Shown one piece after another: positions 15,001 to 24,275 of a stretch of DNA of 64,000 nucleotides (positions are counted from its first letter, which is position 1; each line of letters begins with the position of its first letter). The position numbers and the translations under genes are program-made. The notes beneath the pieces are model-generated. The model saw only the letters and a list, made by a program, of their open reading frames with translations, did no database searches and had not been told where the DNA came from. This stretch comes from Clytia hemisphaerica. Lineage: Eukaryota > Cnidaria > Hydrozoa > Leptothecata > Clytiidae. Where the stretch lies: contig CACVBU010000674.1 in the NCBI GenBank assembly GCA_902728285.1, positions 434,001 through 498,000 of the forward strand, read 5' to 3'.

Positions 15001-15663
15001 TAATTTGAGACTTGTGACGTCACATTCGTCGTAACTCGGGTTTTTGTAACTCGGGTTTTTGTAACTCGAGTTTTTGTAACTCGGGTTTTCCGGGCCTCAT
15101 TCCTCTGACCCTACAATGAATAAAATAATTTTTGGGTATTTCGTTGTTTTTCAGAATTTATACTTTTGGCGAGAAGTTCGTTTTGGGAGGGGTTTTCTGC
15201 TTTTCAGGCTATATTCTCTAAGTCTTAACTCTAACACTGCATACGAGGTAAAACTCGTTTCCAGAAGTTAAAGCCCTTAAAAATTCGTTTATGGCTATGA
15301 AAAAGCATTACTTAAATTGTAAACATCATTCAAATTTTCATTTATTCAAACTGTATCGATGGTAATAGGCTATTCTAGGAAACACCCCCCCCCCCCCCCA
15401 TTTCATTATTTCCCTTCAACCTGGAAGATCCAGGGATGGTTAATGAAATTTTGTGAAAAATCCAGAGGGTCACTTTCAAATATTCTGATGAAAATCCAAT
15501 GAGGCTCCTAATAGATTTGTCAAAAATAAAGGATCGAATAAGAAGGAGCCAATTTTTATTCTTACCATGAATCCCTTTCATTTAGAAGCCAGCAAAGGCT
15601 CCATCTGCAGCAGTCTTACCAATATCACAAATAGAAGATGATAATGATGATGATGGGTTATAA
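97..15663 (+). CDS. SNX27: Sorting nexin 27-like protein (PDZ-PX-FERM), 3' thirteen exons
   Basis: Endosomal sorting nexin that links PDZ-ligand cargo to the retromer/WASH recycling machinery and binds PI3P through its PX domain (known for the family). Thirteen exons join in frame: 97-331, 653-727, 5297-5414, 5792-5865, 6106-6249, 7311-7389, 7695-7804, 9529-9669, 9934-10083, 10580-10708, 11726-11785, 13260-13316, 15586-15663. All are bounded by AG/GT and phases agree, giving 482 residues. The first exon holds the end of the PDZ domain and enters the PX domain ([14 protein letters not shown] region, [12 protein letters not shown]). Exons 2-4 complete PX ([28 protein letters not shown]). Exons 5-11 make the FERM-like module ([54 protein letters not shown]). 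The N-terminus and most of PDZ lie upstream of the window. The exon-8 donor is GTATTA, chosen over an earlier GTTAAA because residue spacing to the vertebrate protein then matches. The C-terminus is a short acidic tail ([10 protein letters not shown]) unlike vertebrate SNX27. Confidence 0.93.
773..958. mobile_element. Short inverted-repeat element in SNX27 intron 2
   Basis: The left end TTTAGGCGGC is mirrored by GCCGTCTAAA at the right. The inner arms CTGCCTATTCTAATT and AATTAGAATAGGCAG are exact complements. Length is about 186 bp with no ORF. It resembles Harbinger-type MITEs in this window that begin GGCGGC next to TTA, but the duplication here is not clean. Confidence 0.5.
1050..2950. repeat. 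Large palindrome of about 180-bp units in intron 2
   Basis: The left arm contains four head-to-tail units of 175-190 bp beginning near 1144, 1321, 1501 and 1688. Each starts GCAGTGATAGTATTCTGGA and includes a CCGCCATTATGGAA-like box. The right arm (about 2100-2850) carries the same units on the other strand (TATCACTGCAAAAA; CCATAATGGCGGATA). Short unique sequence lies at the centre (about 1800-2090). No coding capacity is convincing; the ORFs inside are repeat artefacts. Confidence 0.75.
3705..3858. repeat. Hairpin with ACTCGTGCAATT phrase
   Basis: AATCACATAATAACTCGTGC at the left is complemented by GCACTCGTTATCATGTGATT at the right. The motif ACTCGTGCAATT or its complement occurs four times around a GAATTTTCCTCGTTC/GGAAAATTAATAAC centre. 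Confidence 0.6.
3936..4550. repeat. 615-bp nearly perfect palindrome in intron 2
   Basis: Arms of about 290 bp. GACTGTTTTGTTAGAAGCAC at the left end is matched by GTGCTTCTAACAAAACAGTC at the right, and the match continues through GGGGTAGGGGAATCGAAATT to a centre near 4243. Divergence between arms is low, so this is a recent fold-back element or inverted duplication. No ORF is credible. Confidence 0.75.
4577..5215 (+). mobile_element. GGAGGTCCTTTAA family element, copy a
   Basis: It shares its left end (GGAGGTCCTTTAATTTGACC, then a TCCGTTCGTT run) and right end (CATTCAGCATGTTGCTTG) with copies at about 12388-13050, 39500-41110 and 63775-64000. The interior has repeated AGCCCGATTTTTGA and GTGCAAAATTGCTTCATTAG-like phrases. 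ORFs in it are on low-complexity sequence and are not annotated as genes. Confidence 0.6.
6278..6413. mobile_element. Mini element with GCCGACGTAAA phrase
   Basis: TCTAATTCGCGTCGGCA at the left and TGCCGACGCATG...AATTAGA at the right form imperfect inverted termini. GCCGACG or its complement recurs five times in about 136 bp. It lies in the intron after the exon ending at 6249. Confidence 0.55.
6531..6778. mobile_element. Inverted-repeat element with GTTTCG/GTTCCG phrases
   Basis: CCATGTTCAGACGT at the left mirrors ACGTCTAAACATGG at the right. The interior is a series of GTTTCGNAACG, GTTCCG and AACGGAAC boxes. Overlapping ORFs here are frames of the repeat. Confidence 0.55.
7829..8571. mobile_element. 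CCCCACTG-phrase element, copy 1 (interrupted)
   Basis: The ends TCACAGACCCACTGGGA and TCCTACCGGGTCTGTGA are imperfect inverted repeats. The phrase TCCCCACTGAAAAT recurs inside. A shorter relative is at 17893-18172. This copy is longer because its middle holds extra sequence, including a hairpin at 8298-8450 whose arms read GGGTGATTTTGGATTAATAA and TTATTAATCCCAAATCACCC. Confidence 0.6.
8709..9050. mobile_element. CCGCCAAATT-phrase element
   Basis: Perfect inverted termini: ACCTTAAAGGAAGAAATTTT followed by GGCGG at the left, and the complement ending AAAATTTCTTCCTTTAAGGT at the right. The interior repeats CCGCCAAATTAAATTCCCG about six times. 342 bp, no ORF, in the intron between exons 7 and 8 of the SNX27-like gene. 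Confidence 0.75.
9166..9384. mobile_element. TTAA-flanked MITE (piggyBac-type target)
   Basis: TTAA flanks both ends (9162-9165 and 9385-9388). The termini AGGGACATTA and TATGTCCCT are inverted. 219 bp, non-coding. Confidence 0.6.
12200..13186. mobile_element. CCCCCTGGATATCC-phrase element, interrupted by a second repeat
   Basis: GGGCTTTTCCAGAAAAAGAT at the left pairs imperfectly with the right end CACGGGAAAAGCCC. The phrase CCCCCTGGATATCC or a close variant occurs about eight times, four on each side. The middle (about 12388-13050) is an inserted GGACCTACC/GGAGGTCC-family element, copy b, related to those at 4577, 39500 and 63775. All lie in the intron between the exons ending 11785 and starting 13260. 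Confidence 0.7.
13406..15098. mobile_element. Long-TIR element with 9-bp target duplication (Mutator/MULE-like)
   Basis: ATTCCTCTG is duplicated at 13397-13405 and 15099-15107. The element begins GAGGCCCGGAAAACCCGAGT and ends with the exact complement. Inverted similarity extends about 250 bp, including GTTACAAAAACCCGA repeats and a TGACGTCATAA box. Long termini plus a 9-bp duplication fit non-autonomous MULEs (established property). No transposase ORF. It sits in the last SNX27 intron and contains two nested insertions. Confidence 0.85.
14091..14450. mobile_element. Harbinger-like MITE nested in the MULE-like element
   Basis: TTA flanks both ends (14088-14090, 14451-14453). The termini GGCGAGACCA and TGGTCTCGCC are inverted and extend about 33 bp (TTTGTTGTTCTACGGGC and complement). 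A TTA/TAA duplication with GG-starting termini is typical of PIF/Harbinger. 360 bp, no ORF. Confidence 0.75.
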
Positions 15664-16078
15664 TGGTGATGAATTAAACTACTGAATTTATTTCCGGTAC
15701 CGTAAGTCTATCCCTTCCTATCCAATATGTTTTGAAGAATAGTAAATTTTCTTGATTACGGTGTACTAGAAGGTGTGTTTTCAAGCTCGCTTTCTCGGGC
15801 TGCTGCTTCTTGTTAGAATATCAGGTGAGAAGATTTCGAGCCAGATTCAAAGTTGGTTTTTACAAATGACTTGTTTATAAATGAATGGCTTGTTGTTTAG
15901 TCTACAACGAATAATGAATTCGAATGGATGAAAATTATATATTTGTTGATTTAATTGATCAAAAAAGACATTATTTTTATTGGAGAAAATCTATAATTGG
16001 CTGATATGATTTGCCAAAATCATTTCCTTGTTTTGATTTGAGGTAGAGTGGTTATTTGCGAGAACCCTGAATGGAATG

Positions 16079-16084
16079 AATAAA
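16079..16084 (+). terminator. Candidate polyadenylation signal of the SNX27-like gene
   Basis: AATAAA lies about 415 bp after the stop codon at 15661-15663 on the same strand and is the most plausible canonical signal before the next transposon insertion at 16363. Other AT-rich hexamers occur nearby, so the site is only a candidate. Confidence 0.35.
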
Positions 16085-16362
16085 TGAAATCCTTCGAAAT
16101 CAACGTATTTTCGTTGTAGGGAGGTTGGGTTCGAATTGTACCTGGTGTTAAAAACGGGTCAATTTGAATCGAACCCCGTTCCAGCTGGGTTGATGTAATG
16201 ATGGAATGTCTACTTTAAATTATTATTATACAGCACTTCTGTTTCCTTTGATTTTTTTTATTAATTTTTACAAATGGTGTATAATTATGAGAATATTTGC
16301 GATGCATACTCACACATCTTTTGTGCGACTATTCGAAGTTCTCTGCTGCTCTTATATGAAGC

Positions 16363-16696
16363 GGGCGTGCGGGGTTTGCGATTTCCGAAATACCGAATAA
16401 TTTTGCTAAAATTACCGAGATTCCGTAAAAAAATACTTGCAATTCCGATACCGATTTTTGTGGGTATTTTCCCTCGTTTTGACTAATTTTCCATCAAATT
16501 TGATTTTTCATGTATGAATTCCGAAAAAGGGGGATAAAAACTTAATAATACCAAAATTCCGAAGCAAAAATTCATGGATTTCCGATACCGAAACCATTTC
16601 AGCATTCCAAAATACCGAAGGAATTTTGCCCGATTTCTGGAATCCCGAAGAAAAAAGGGTCGATTTCCGCAATTCCGAAATACTGTACGCCCCCAC
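16363..16696. mobile_element. TTCCGAAATACCGA-phrase element with 7-bp target duplication
   Basis: ATGAAGC is duplicated at 16356-16362 and 16697-16703. The homologous sequence at about 28226-28235 reads ATGAAGCAGTTATTGGACAA without the insert, so the insertion is direct evidence. The termini GGGCGTGCGG and TACGCCCCCAC are approximately inverted. The interior holds about twelve TTCCGA/ATACCGA boxes. 334 bp, non-coding. Confidence 0.8.
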
Positions 16697-16818
16697 ATGA
16701 AGCAGTTATTGGACAAAGTCGAAAGTATTATTTTCCATCTGGCTGCGTCAAATGAATGTTTAACTATGAAACATTTTCACTATTTTCAATTGTTGTGGAA
16801 CTTTTTAATCCTTGGTTG

Positions 16819-17053
16819 TTAAAGGTTTTGTTTTTACATAAGTGTTCCCGTTTCATATCAGACACATATTTCATATCGGGACAGTGTCTTCCTATTGTTA
16901 TGTTATGCTGATATAAGCAAAAAAATGTTTTTCTTTTCCTCTTCCTGATCATCTTGCTCCACATCCGTGTCAATTCAATGTGAAAAAGCTTGTGAATTAA
17001 AATTGATGAGTAAGCAAACGATATCACTTTTATTTCAAAACAAAACCTTTAAT
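16819..17053. mobile_element. TTAAAGGTTTTG inverted-repeat insertion
   Basis: TTAAAGGTTTTGTTTTT at the left and AAAACAAAACCTTTAA at the right are complements. The related segment at 28340-28375 passes directly from CCTTGG to AATTCAAAAAATTAGTC without it. About 235 bp. Confidence 0.6.
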
Positions 17054-17344
17054 TCAAAAAGTTAGTCTCAGTCGGTCCGCTAGTGTGAAAATTTCGTCAG
17101 ATTTGTTTTTCGGGGGAATAATGTTTTGTTTTTTTAGAATGAAATGATATCTCAAATATATTATTTAAATTGCAGAAAAATTAGGGTTTATGGTTACAAT
17201 TTTTTTTCTTCCTTTAGTCACTGTCATTTTATTTTTACTAGATATTTTTTTCTAAATTGAATCAAAAACAAAAATTTTTGTTCATTTTTTTCTCTTTTTT
17301 GTGTCATAATATCATTGTTATTGTAACTTATTTTTTTCAACATA

Positions 17345-17714
17345 CACGTTTTTTTTAAAGGAACCTGAACTTGGATCCAAGCCTAGAGTTCCTTTTTTTT
17401 CCATAGAATTTAAACCTCGAAATTCCTTATAGAGTTCCTAAGTTTTGATTTGTTAAGTACAGTATGTAACTAATGCATAAAAGTGTAAAATTGATTACAG
17501 TACAGAAAAAGACATTTACTGGACGTTGTTGCGTCAATATTTTGTCACCGCTTTGTTCAGGCTTTTGTAAATGTGAGCAAGTTCAAGTTTTGAACCCCCT
17601 GTTCCTAAGTTGTTTTCTTATTCTCAGCCTGAGCAGTTCCTTAACAATTCCTTATTTTTTGGACCATTTTCAGCCTTAAGTTCCTTATAAACGTATTCCT
17701 TATAAAAAAACGTG
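17345..17714. mobile_element. TA-flanked MITE, AGTTCCTTA phrase
   Basis: TA on both sides (17343-17344, 17715-17716), ends CACGTTTTTTTT and AAAAAAACGTG. The inner end of the terminus (AAAGGAAC) recurs inside as AGTTCC/TTCCTTA about eleven times. 370 bp. Same terminal design as 19834-20204, 38443-38713, 42235-42586 and 49432-49646, but a different phrase. Confidence 0.75.
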
Positions 17715-17892
17715 TAGTACGTTTATATTATGTTTTCAAATACTACTTAGCCTAGCAATCTCTTTTATGTCAAGCATAATAAACTAAATATGATTCGCAC
17801 TTTAGAATACTTCATTTTGTATTGTTTATTTACAGTCAGATTCGCGTTAAATGTACACTCTTTTTTGGTGCCATGTGGTAAAACTTTCCCTC

Positions 17893-18172
17893 GTCACAAA
17901 CCCACTGGGACCCCTTCCCACTGAAATAATTGGTCAAAATATCGTCCCCAGTGGAAAATTATACTCCAATTTTTGTCCCTACTGAAAATAAACAAATAAA
18001 TAAATCCTCACTGCAAAATGAAGCGCTATTTTTCTCCATCCACACTGACTGGATTGATTTGACAACAAAGGAATTTAGATCCTAGTCATAAAAAACATGT
18101 AAATATCAATCCGTATCGAGCTTCAGTCCGCTATTTTCACCCCCACTGGCCGAAGAAATCCTACCAGATCTG
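17893..18172. mobile_element. CCCCACTG-phrase element, copy 2
   Basis: Uninterrupted relative of 7829-8571: TCACAAACCCACTGGGACCC at the left, a GTCCCCAGTGGAAAATTATA box, and CCTACCAGATCTGAGA at the right. Non-coding. Confidence 0.6.
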
Positions 18173-19491
18173 AGAGAAAGGGGTTAGCAAACTACTTTCG
18201 AGGGAAATTCATTTCACTAACTTTTCACATCCTCTAACAGATTCGTACTCATCCTATATACTATGTGTGGTTTTGTAGAGGCCGCGCTTCAGACTGCACG
18301 GTAATATTTATCATGAATAGACTCAAGTAATGGCAAGGTCTATTTTATGAAAAGCTTGTTTCTCTAGTAGTTCGAGAGCTGTCGGTCTTTTTATTAGGTC
18401 ATCATAAGCCTCAGAATTTTAACCATCCTCAACGTGTTCCATAGATTCCATAATTCATTGAAAATACTTGCTTTGAAATTTATTCAACATAAAACACAAA
18501 TATCATAGGTCGAAATCGGTTAGTCTTCGTCGGTCTGATATTTTTTGTCTATTTTCCGTTAGTGTTTTTCCAATAAAATGACTCATGTGTTTTTCACAAT
18601 ATTGTAAATAGCATATTATACCTTAAATACTTTTTTTCTTAATGATATTACAAAATGCTTTCAAATCAATAAAGAAAACAAAAATAAGCTATATGAATGA
18701 TGTATTATTTGACTGTTTTTTAATGTCTTGATCCTCTCCTTGATCTGTAAAACAGTCCGCCAGATTTTAGTTGTTTTTGGAAGGTAAAGACAGTATGAAG
18801 CAACGTTTTTATTTGAGAATAAGGGATTGTAAATCTGTTATTGATGTTTATTTCTCATTTTTGATTATATCTTTCAACTCCCAGTAGTTTTATTGCTATT
18901 TGGATTTTTAACATTTTCTCTCAAAATGGCGACCTCATCAAACGCTCCTAGTCTACTTCACTGGACTCAGCCACAGATATCTGTAAAGCCCGAAGGGCTA
19001 GATAGGCAACTTTAAGCTTTCTCCAGCAAAAAAAAGTGAAGCAAAAATTTGACTTTTTAAATTTCGTGCCGATGGATAGGATCTAGCATTTTGATTGTTA
19101 TCGGAGCGCGAGATCAAAATAAGTAGGCGGCAAACGCTATTTCACATCTCTCAAACCGGTGAAATTGCATATTTTAGTCACGTGACTTTGGTAGGAAATC
19201 CTTCCAAACAATGTCAATTGAAGAAATACATGGTCAGGAAATCGGGTTTGCGCGAGACCCGAGGTTGAGATTTTTTCTATTTTGGTCACGTGATCAAAAC
19301 GCATGGGTAAAAGTCGGCGGAGAAGGAGGAGGCGAAGGTGCTACTTTAGGACTGAAACTTGTAATTATTTCAATTATTATAATTTATTAACATACTTTCG
19401 GACAAAAATAATTAGTCACCCAAACAACAACAAAAACAAAACATTTTTTTCCAAATATCAAAACAAACAATTTTCTTTCAAATAGAAAAAA

Positions 19492-20986
19492 ATGGTGAAG
19501 GTGAATGGAGATGGATGTGTCTTCCCTGGCTGTCCTGTCTATCGTGGTTCTCCCCAATATAAAGGAGTAGGTTTGTTCAAGCTGCTTTCTAGGCCAATTG
19601 ATGCTGAGTGGAAGAAAAATTTGGTGGATGTGATAAAAATATATCGTGTTATTGACAGTGATTTAAAAAAGAGAATTGAGAGATCTAAAGTTTGGATATG
19701 TGGGAAGCATTACAAAGATTCTGACTTTGAGTTTACATTAAGTGGAGTGAGAAAACCAAAGTTAAATGCCTTGCCTACGATCAATCTTCCTGAGAAATCT
19801 CATGAAAAAAGTGTAACTACTCCTCGAAGGGTACATGTTTTTTTTTTTATAAGCATAACGCTTATAAGCATATGAAGGCTCAGATTTGCAGAATTCCTAA
19901 GCATAACATGAGCATATATGTCAGCCTAAAATATTTTTCAAGTGGTCATTTTTAATCTGTTTAAAAAGGTTTGGTAGAGGTCAAGTAAAAAAATAAGACG
20001 GCTAGCTAACATTCCACTGCTCCCAAAATCTGAACAAATTTTTACAAAATTTCCGAAATTTCATTAAAAACTTGGCTCGGTGTGAATCATAAGCATGATT
20101 CTTAAACATATAATAAGCATAAACTATGCCTGGATGCTTTGAGAACTTAAGCATACACGAGCCTGACCAAGGGGCATACACTTGCTTATAAAAAAAAAAA
20201 CATGTACTTGTTCGTGTGCCTCCACCACCTGTTGCAGACCCAACTCCGGTTGTACCAGTGGTTGAAGAAGAAACTGATGTTGAGGTTGTTGTATTTGAAA
20301 CTTATGAGGATTTCAAGAGTCAATGTTCGAAGTGGAAACTTTCTAATTGGAAGGTTGTTTTCACTGGTGAGCAATGCTTTCTCACTTATGAGCTTGAGGA
20401 TTCCAAGTTTTCCATACCAAAACTTGAAATCATTATAAACTCATCTCTTGATTTCACAGTGAGGGTATATGGTTGGTATTTGCCTGATGACCACAATGTT
20501 TACAAACAGCATAACCGGTCCATCAGAAAGATCTTATTAACTGACTTCTGCTCAGATATTTTGAAATTAGAACTTTGTAAAGGTGTTTCTTCTGCCACTG
20601 CTCCAAAGTCAACATTGCATGCTATCCCTCTTAAATATGACAAAGAAGTTCAAGTTCCGTCAGAGATTCGTTATAGAAGTGATGTTTGCGAAGTTCTAGT
20701 TCCAGGCAGTAGAGAAATATGTAGAATTTGTAATTCCTCAGAAAAGAAGAAAGATGTTAAAGACAAAAGTAACCTCACTCCAGCTTCAAAGTTTGCACCA
20801 CTATCAAAGACGAACCCGCAGAAAGTCATCTTAGCCCTGCAACAAGAAAGAGCCCTAACAAAGAAGCTAACGATTGATATTGAACACCTCAAAAATGAAA
20901 TGGAGTCTAAAGGTATTGCTGTTTCATCTGGTATGGCTGATGGTATCAATGCCATTATGAAAAACCATCGATCGATCTTATATTAG
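19492..20986 (+). pseudogene. THAP-domain protein of the P-like element, split by a MITE
   Basis: The first part (19492-19833) starts with a THAP zinc finger: C9-x4-C14, then W, then CGKH (C-x2-H) and ALPTINLP near residue 100, matching the C2CH and AVPTIF pattern of THAP domains, which bind transposon ends in P transposases. The second part (20207-20986) continues in the same frame once the intervening 19834-20204 element and one TA are ignored, giving about 373 codons in total. Residues about 330-360 (QQERALTKKLTIDIEHLKNE) look like a coiled coil. The intervening sequence lacks intron borders, so it is an insertion and not an intron. The present reading frame is interrupted. The RNase-H-like catalytic domain of P transposase is not visible on this strand. 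Confidence 0.75.
19834..20204. mobile_element. TA-flanked MITE, ATAAGCAT phrase, inside the THAP ORF
   Basis: TA at 19832-19833 and 20205-20206. The ends CATGTTTTTTTTTTTATAAG and the complementary CTTATAAAAAAAAAAACATG are inverted. AAGCATA/GCATAA-like boxes occur about twelve times. 371 bp, one base different in length from the 17345 element. Removing it together with one TA keeps the THAP frame open. Confidence 0.8.
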
Positions 20987-21915
20987 CCTTAGAGGTCTCT
21001 TTTCTGAATACTTTTTCTGTTTCAATGAAAATGGCTTGAAAATCTTCATTTACACAACATAAACCACCCCTGTTTTGAGCTTCAATCAATGTCTGTCCTT
21101 CATCGCTAACGATAGCATTTTCTAATATACTTATAATGGCCTGGTTACGTGTTTTGGAAAAATTTTTGTTTCTTGCCTTTTTTACTAATTTACGCACAAC
21201 ATATCCTGACAAGTATTGCAGGGCATCTCTCTCAGTCTTAGAAATGGGCTTGACTTGGTTTTTTTCTTCATCAGGCTCAGCTTGAGGTGATTTATAAAAA
21301 TGGACAATCTTCTCACCTAACCTTGTTATCAAAAGAGTAGCAGCAGGAAATGATAAGGATGGAAAGTAACTGCAAGAATCAAGGGCAAACGCATCAAAAA
21401 AGCTGTCGAGAAAACTTACCAACATTTCCAGATTTTTCAAGGATTTTGAAAATTTCTTTGGCTTCTTTAATGAGCGTTTCACAGACTTGGTTGTTATAGC
21501 ACTTGAAATTATCTCGAACTTCTTTTGGATAGCAGAGGTCTTTTTCAAGCTCTGCTATGGCTTTCTTGATCAAGTCATGCAACGAGCCACGATCTAACTT
21601 AGATTGATAGTAATTTACATAGTTGTACTCTACATGCATGCAAGACATGTGCCTCGTTAACCCCCCTTTTGATTTTGTTATTTTACCACAATATTTACAA
21701 ACAAACTGAGGTTTTGATGATTCCCCCTTCTCTTCTGAAGAAGCTTCACTAGTGGAGACTTCTTCGACCATGCCCACGACAACCTCACCCAATTTGAGAT
21801 CCTCATCTAAAACCTCAAAGAATGCAGAAATATCCTCATTGGGGTCCAGTAAGTCAAATTCTGTATCAGATTCAACCATTTCTTCAAAGATTTCAGTTCC
21901 AAGGTGCTCAGCCAT
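20955..21915 (-). pseudogene. Zinc-finger and transposase-tail protein of the P-like element
   Basis: Reading leftward from 21915, the product begins with an acidic N-terminus, then a C2H2-type finger CKYCGKITKSKGGLTRHMSC followed by MH near residue 75. The C-terminal half is in a second overlapping frame ending at 20955: YLSGYVVRKLVKKARNKNF and GGLCCVNEDF...EKVFR. This pattern resembles the C-terminal tail of P/THAP9-type transposases. A GTAAGT donor lies at 21414-21419 and a TTCTTGCAG acceptor about 50 bp on, but joining them does not keep phase, so either the splice differs or the copy has a frameshift. Its 3' end overlaps the convergent THAP ORF. Function is inferred from family resemblance only. 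Confidence 0.55.
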
Positions 21916-22359
21916 CTTGTTTCCATGAAAAACAAAAGGTAATGTTTACTTTTTTGAACAGTCCTAAGGTAGCAGACTCGCCTCCGCCGAAAACCTACCC
22001 ATGCGTTTCGATCACGTGACCAAAACAAAATGAACTTCAACCTTTTACCCGGGACTTCCTGACCAGGTAGAGAATTCAATTGACATTGTTCCAAACCTAG
22101 GCTTCACTTTTCGATAAAAGCCGCAAAACTAGCCTTTCGGGTTTTAGAGATCTGTGGACTCAGCGTCATCAAGAATTATCAAAAAGTAAAGTTCAGTCAG
22201 AAGTAGACTCTAGTCTAATTGAGCTTTAATTTGAAGGGATTATCTTTTAAGTGTCTGAAGAGGAAATCTCCAGCTATTCTTATTACCTTTTGATTAAGAC
22301 CAAGACTTTTAAAATTACGATGGCAACCAATTTGAGTTAGATTTGAGTAAAAATAACTA

Positions 22360-23872
22360 CAGTATATGGCCCCCAAAACGTTTGATCAAATCTAAAATTT
22401 CTCACAAATCCAGAGGAAAAGAAGTTTTACAAAAATTTGAAAGCCCTTTTTCAAAATTTTCAATTTCAACATTATTTTTCGATCGCTTAGAGAGAGGTAG
22501 CTTTTTTCTAATATCCCCCAAAACGTGGGTTTGCAATTTTAGCGATTTCTCAAGATCTTATTAAAATTTGAACACAGAATTTTGATCATAGTTTGGAAAC
22601 GTGATTTAGAGGGTTTTGAGCATAAAGTTTTTACAGTATACCCCTGGTTGTTAAAATGCAGATTTAGCCCCCCCCCTCCCCCCAAAAAAAACATGGGTGT
22701 AGTTAAAATCAAATTAGAAGCTCAGTTCTAATAGGAGGATACTATGAACATATTTGTGTTTTCCCTTAAATTAAATTTACAACCCAATGGATGTAAAATT
22801 TATGATTTTTATGAAATATTTCTAGATTTTCGATGATTCAAATTCCAAACAGAAAGTTTAGAAACTTAGATTTAACGACGTCTCTATTAAGTTTCTGAAA
22901 ACCACTTTCTTGTATGGAATACTTTAGGCGTAAAGACTTTCGCGAGCAGAAATTTTCGCGATTTTCGCGAATTTTAGCCCTTTTCGCGATAGTAAATGTC
23001 TTTGAAAATTCTTGAGAGGGAAATTCGCGAAAGAATATGCTCGCGAAAAAAAATGTGCAAATAAAATTTACTCAAATTTTCCTCTTTGATGATAAAAAAG
23101 ATAGAATATACTGTAGAAATTATGCAAAATTCTATCAATTGTGGTTTGAGTACATTTGAACGATCAAAACACTGGTTTTATGTACCGAAAACTTGAATTT
23201 TCTACTTGAAATATACCTAATTCGCGAAAGTAAATCTCGTAGATTTCGCAATATTTTGACCTCGCGAAACTTTCTGCTCGCGAAAGTTTGTATGCCTAAA
23301 TTATGCTGTGGAACTTAACTGAAACTGAAAATATTAAGCTTTAAAGTTATTTTTCTCCTATTTTGCAAAAAATGGTAGAATTGGCCGTTTTTGCTGATTT
23401 GAAAATTTTGTATATAATGTTAGTTTTTTTTTATGAACTACTAAGTCAAGCTGGTAGGAACGGAATTCCAAAGATTTTCAGCTGTTTCTCATATCTAGAA
23501 TTTTGTCAATACTGGTTATGGGGCCATCAAAAGACTGGTTGACCTTTAAGATGCTATATCTTTCACCCATATGCATTTGCATTTTCTGAAACGCATTAGG
23601 TGAAGAAAGTTTTCTATAACCCATTTTTAAAACTTATTTTCAATATCCAAGGAACTAGAGTGAGTTATATGCAATTTTTATATAATTTTGGTTTTGTAAT
23701 ATTTTCTTCAGATGCAAATATCTTATTTTGAATCCGTGTTAAACCTTCTAAACCAAACTCATTTTTAAGTATAACCATCATTCTTTCAAAATAAACAAAA
23801 GTTATCTAATTCTGATAAATCTAATCCTCATTTTAATAACGACTTACGTTTTGGGGTCCATATACTGTAATG
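22360..23872. mobile_element. TACAGTATATGG-ended element with CCCCCAAAACG phrase
   Basis: ACAGTATATGGCCCCCAAAA at the left is mirrored by ACGTTTTGGGGTCCATATAC at the right. CCCCCAAAACG-type boxes recur. A diverged reverse-orientation relative spans about 33270-33640. A TTCGCGA-phrase element is nested at 22921-23309. Confidence 0.65.
22921..23309. mobile_element. TTCGCGA-phrase element, nested
   Basis: The ends TACTTTAGGCGTAAAGACTT and GTATGCCTAAATTA are imperfect inverted repeats running into TTTCGCGAGCAGAAA on both sides. TTCGCGA/CGCGAAA occurs about fourteen times. A fragment of the same family is at 62434-62490. No ORF. Confidence 0.7.
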
Positions 23873-24275
23873 TTAATTACTTGATCGGACAAATAAAGTT
23901 TTTGACGAACCAAGGGATTTGGGAACAAATTAATCTTAATGAGATGTTTCAGATGATGTTTCCCGCAGGGGACGGGGGTACTAGGTTTGCGAGATTACGA
24001 GTATATCTGAGCCAAAGTTTGATAATCGGCCCTTGGAGAGACTGAATTTCGAAAACTTTATCCATTTTTTGACGTTTTTGCCATCCTTAGAGAGACTATT
24101 TCAACGAAATTTCAGCCAAAACTTTTAAATTTTAGTCCACTTTTCAAAAAATGTTGACCCTTAGGGGAGTTGATTTCTGATTTTTTTTAATTTTGGAACC
24201 ATTACAAACTCCATTTATTCTTTAGTGGTTTTTGATTTTATGTAAATGTCAAACAGTGAGGTGTGTCTACCCCCC

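Larger units (their letters stand above)
18972..22156. mobile_element. P-superfamily-like DNA transposon (3.2 kb)
   Basis: GACTCAGC is duplicated at 18964-18971 and 22157-22164 (8 bp). The ends read CACAGATATCTGTAAAGCCC and the complement of CACAGATCTCTAAAACCCG; imperfect inverted similarity continues inward. An 8-bp duplication, CA..TG ends and a THAP-domain ORF fit the P superfamily. It carries two convergent ORFs that overlap at their 3' ends (about 20955-20986). A recognisable complete catalytic core is not seen, so this is probably a decayed or internally deleted copy. A 300-bp derivative is at 45728-46027 and a one-ended remnant at 41898-41978. Confidence 0.8.

Noticed and set aside
19834..20204. 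Intron within the THAP ORF
   Set aside because: Borders are CATG...CATG flanked by TA, not GT..AG, and the ends match a mobile family seen four other times.
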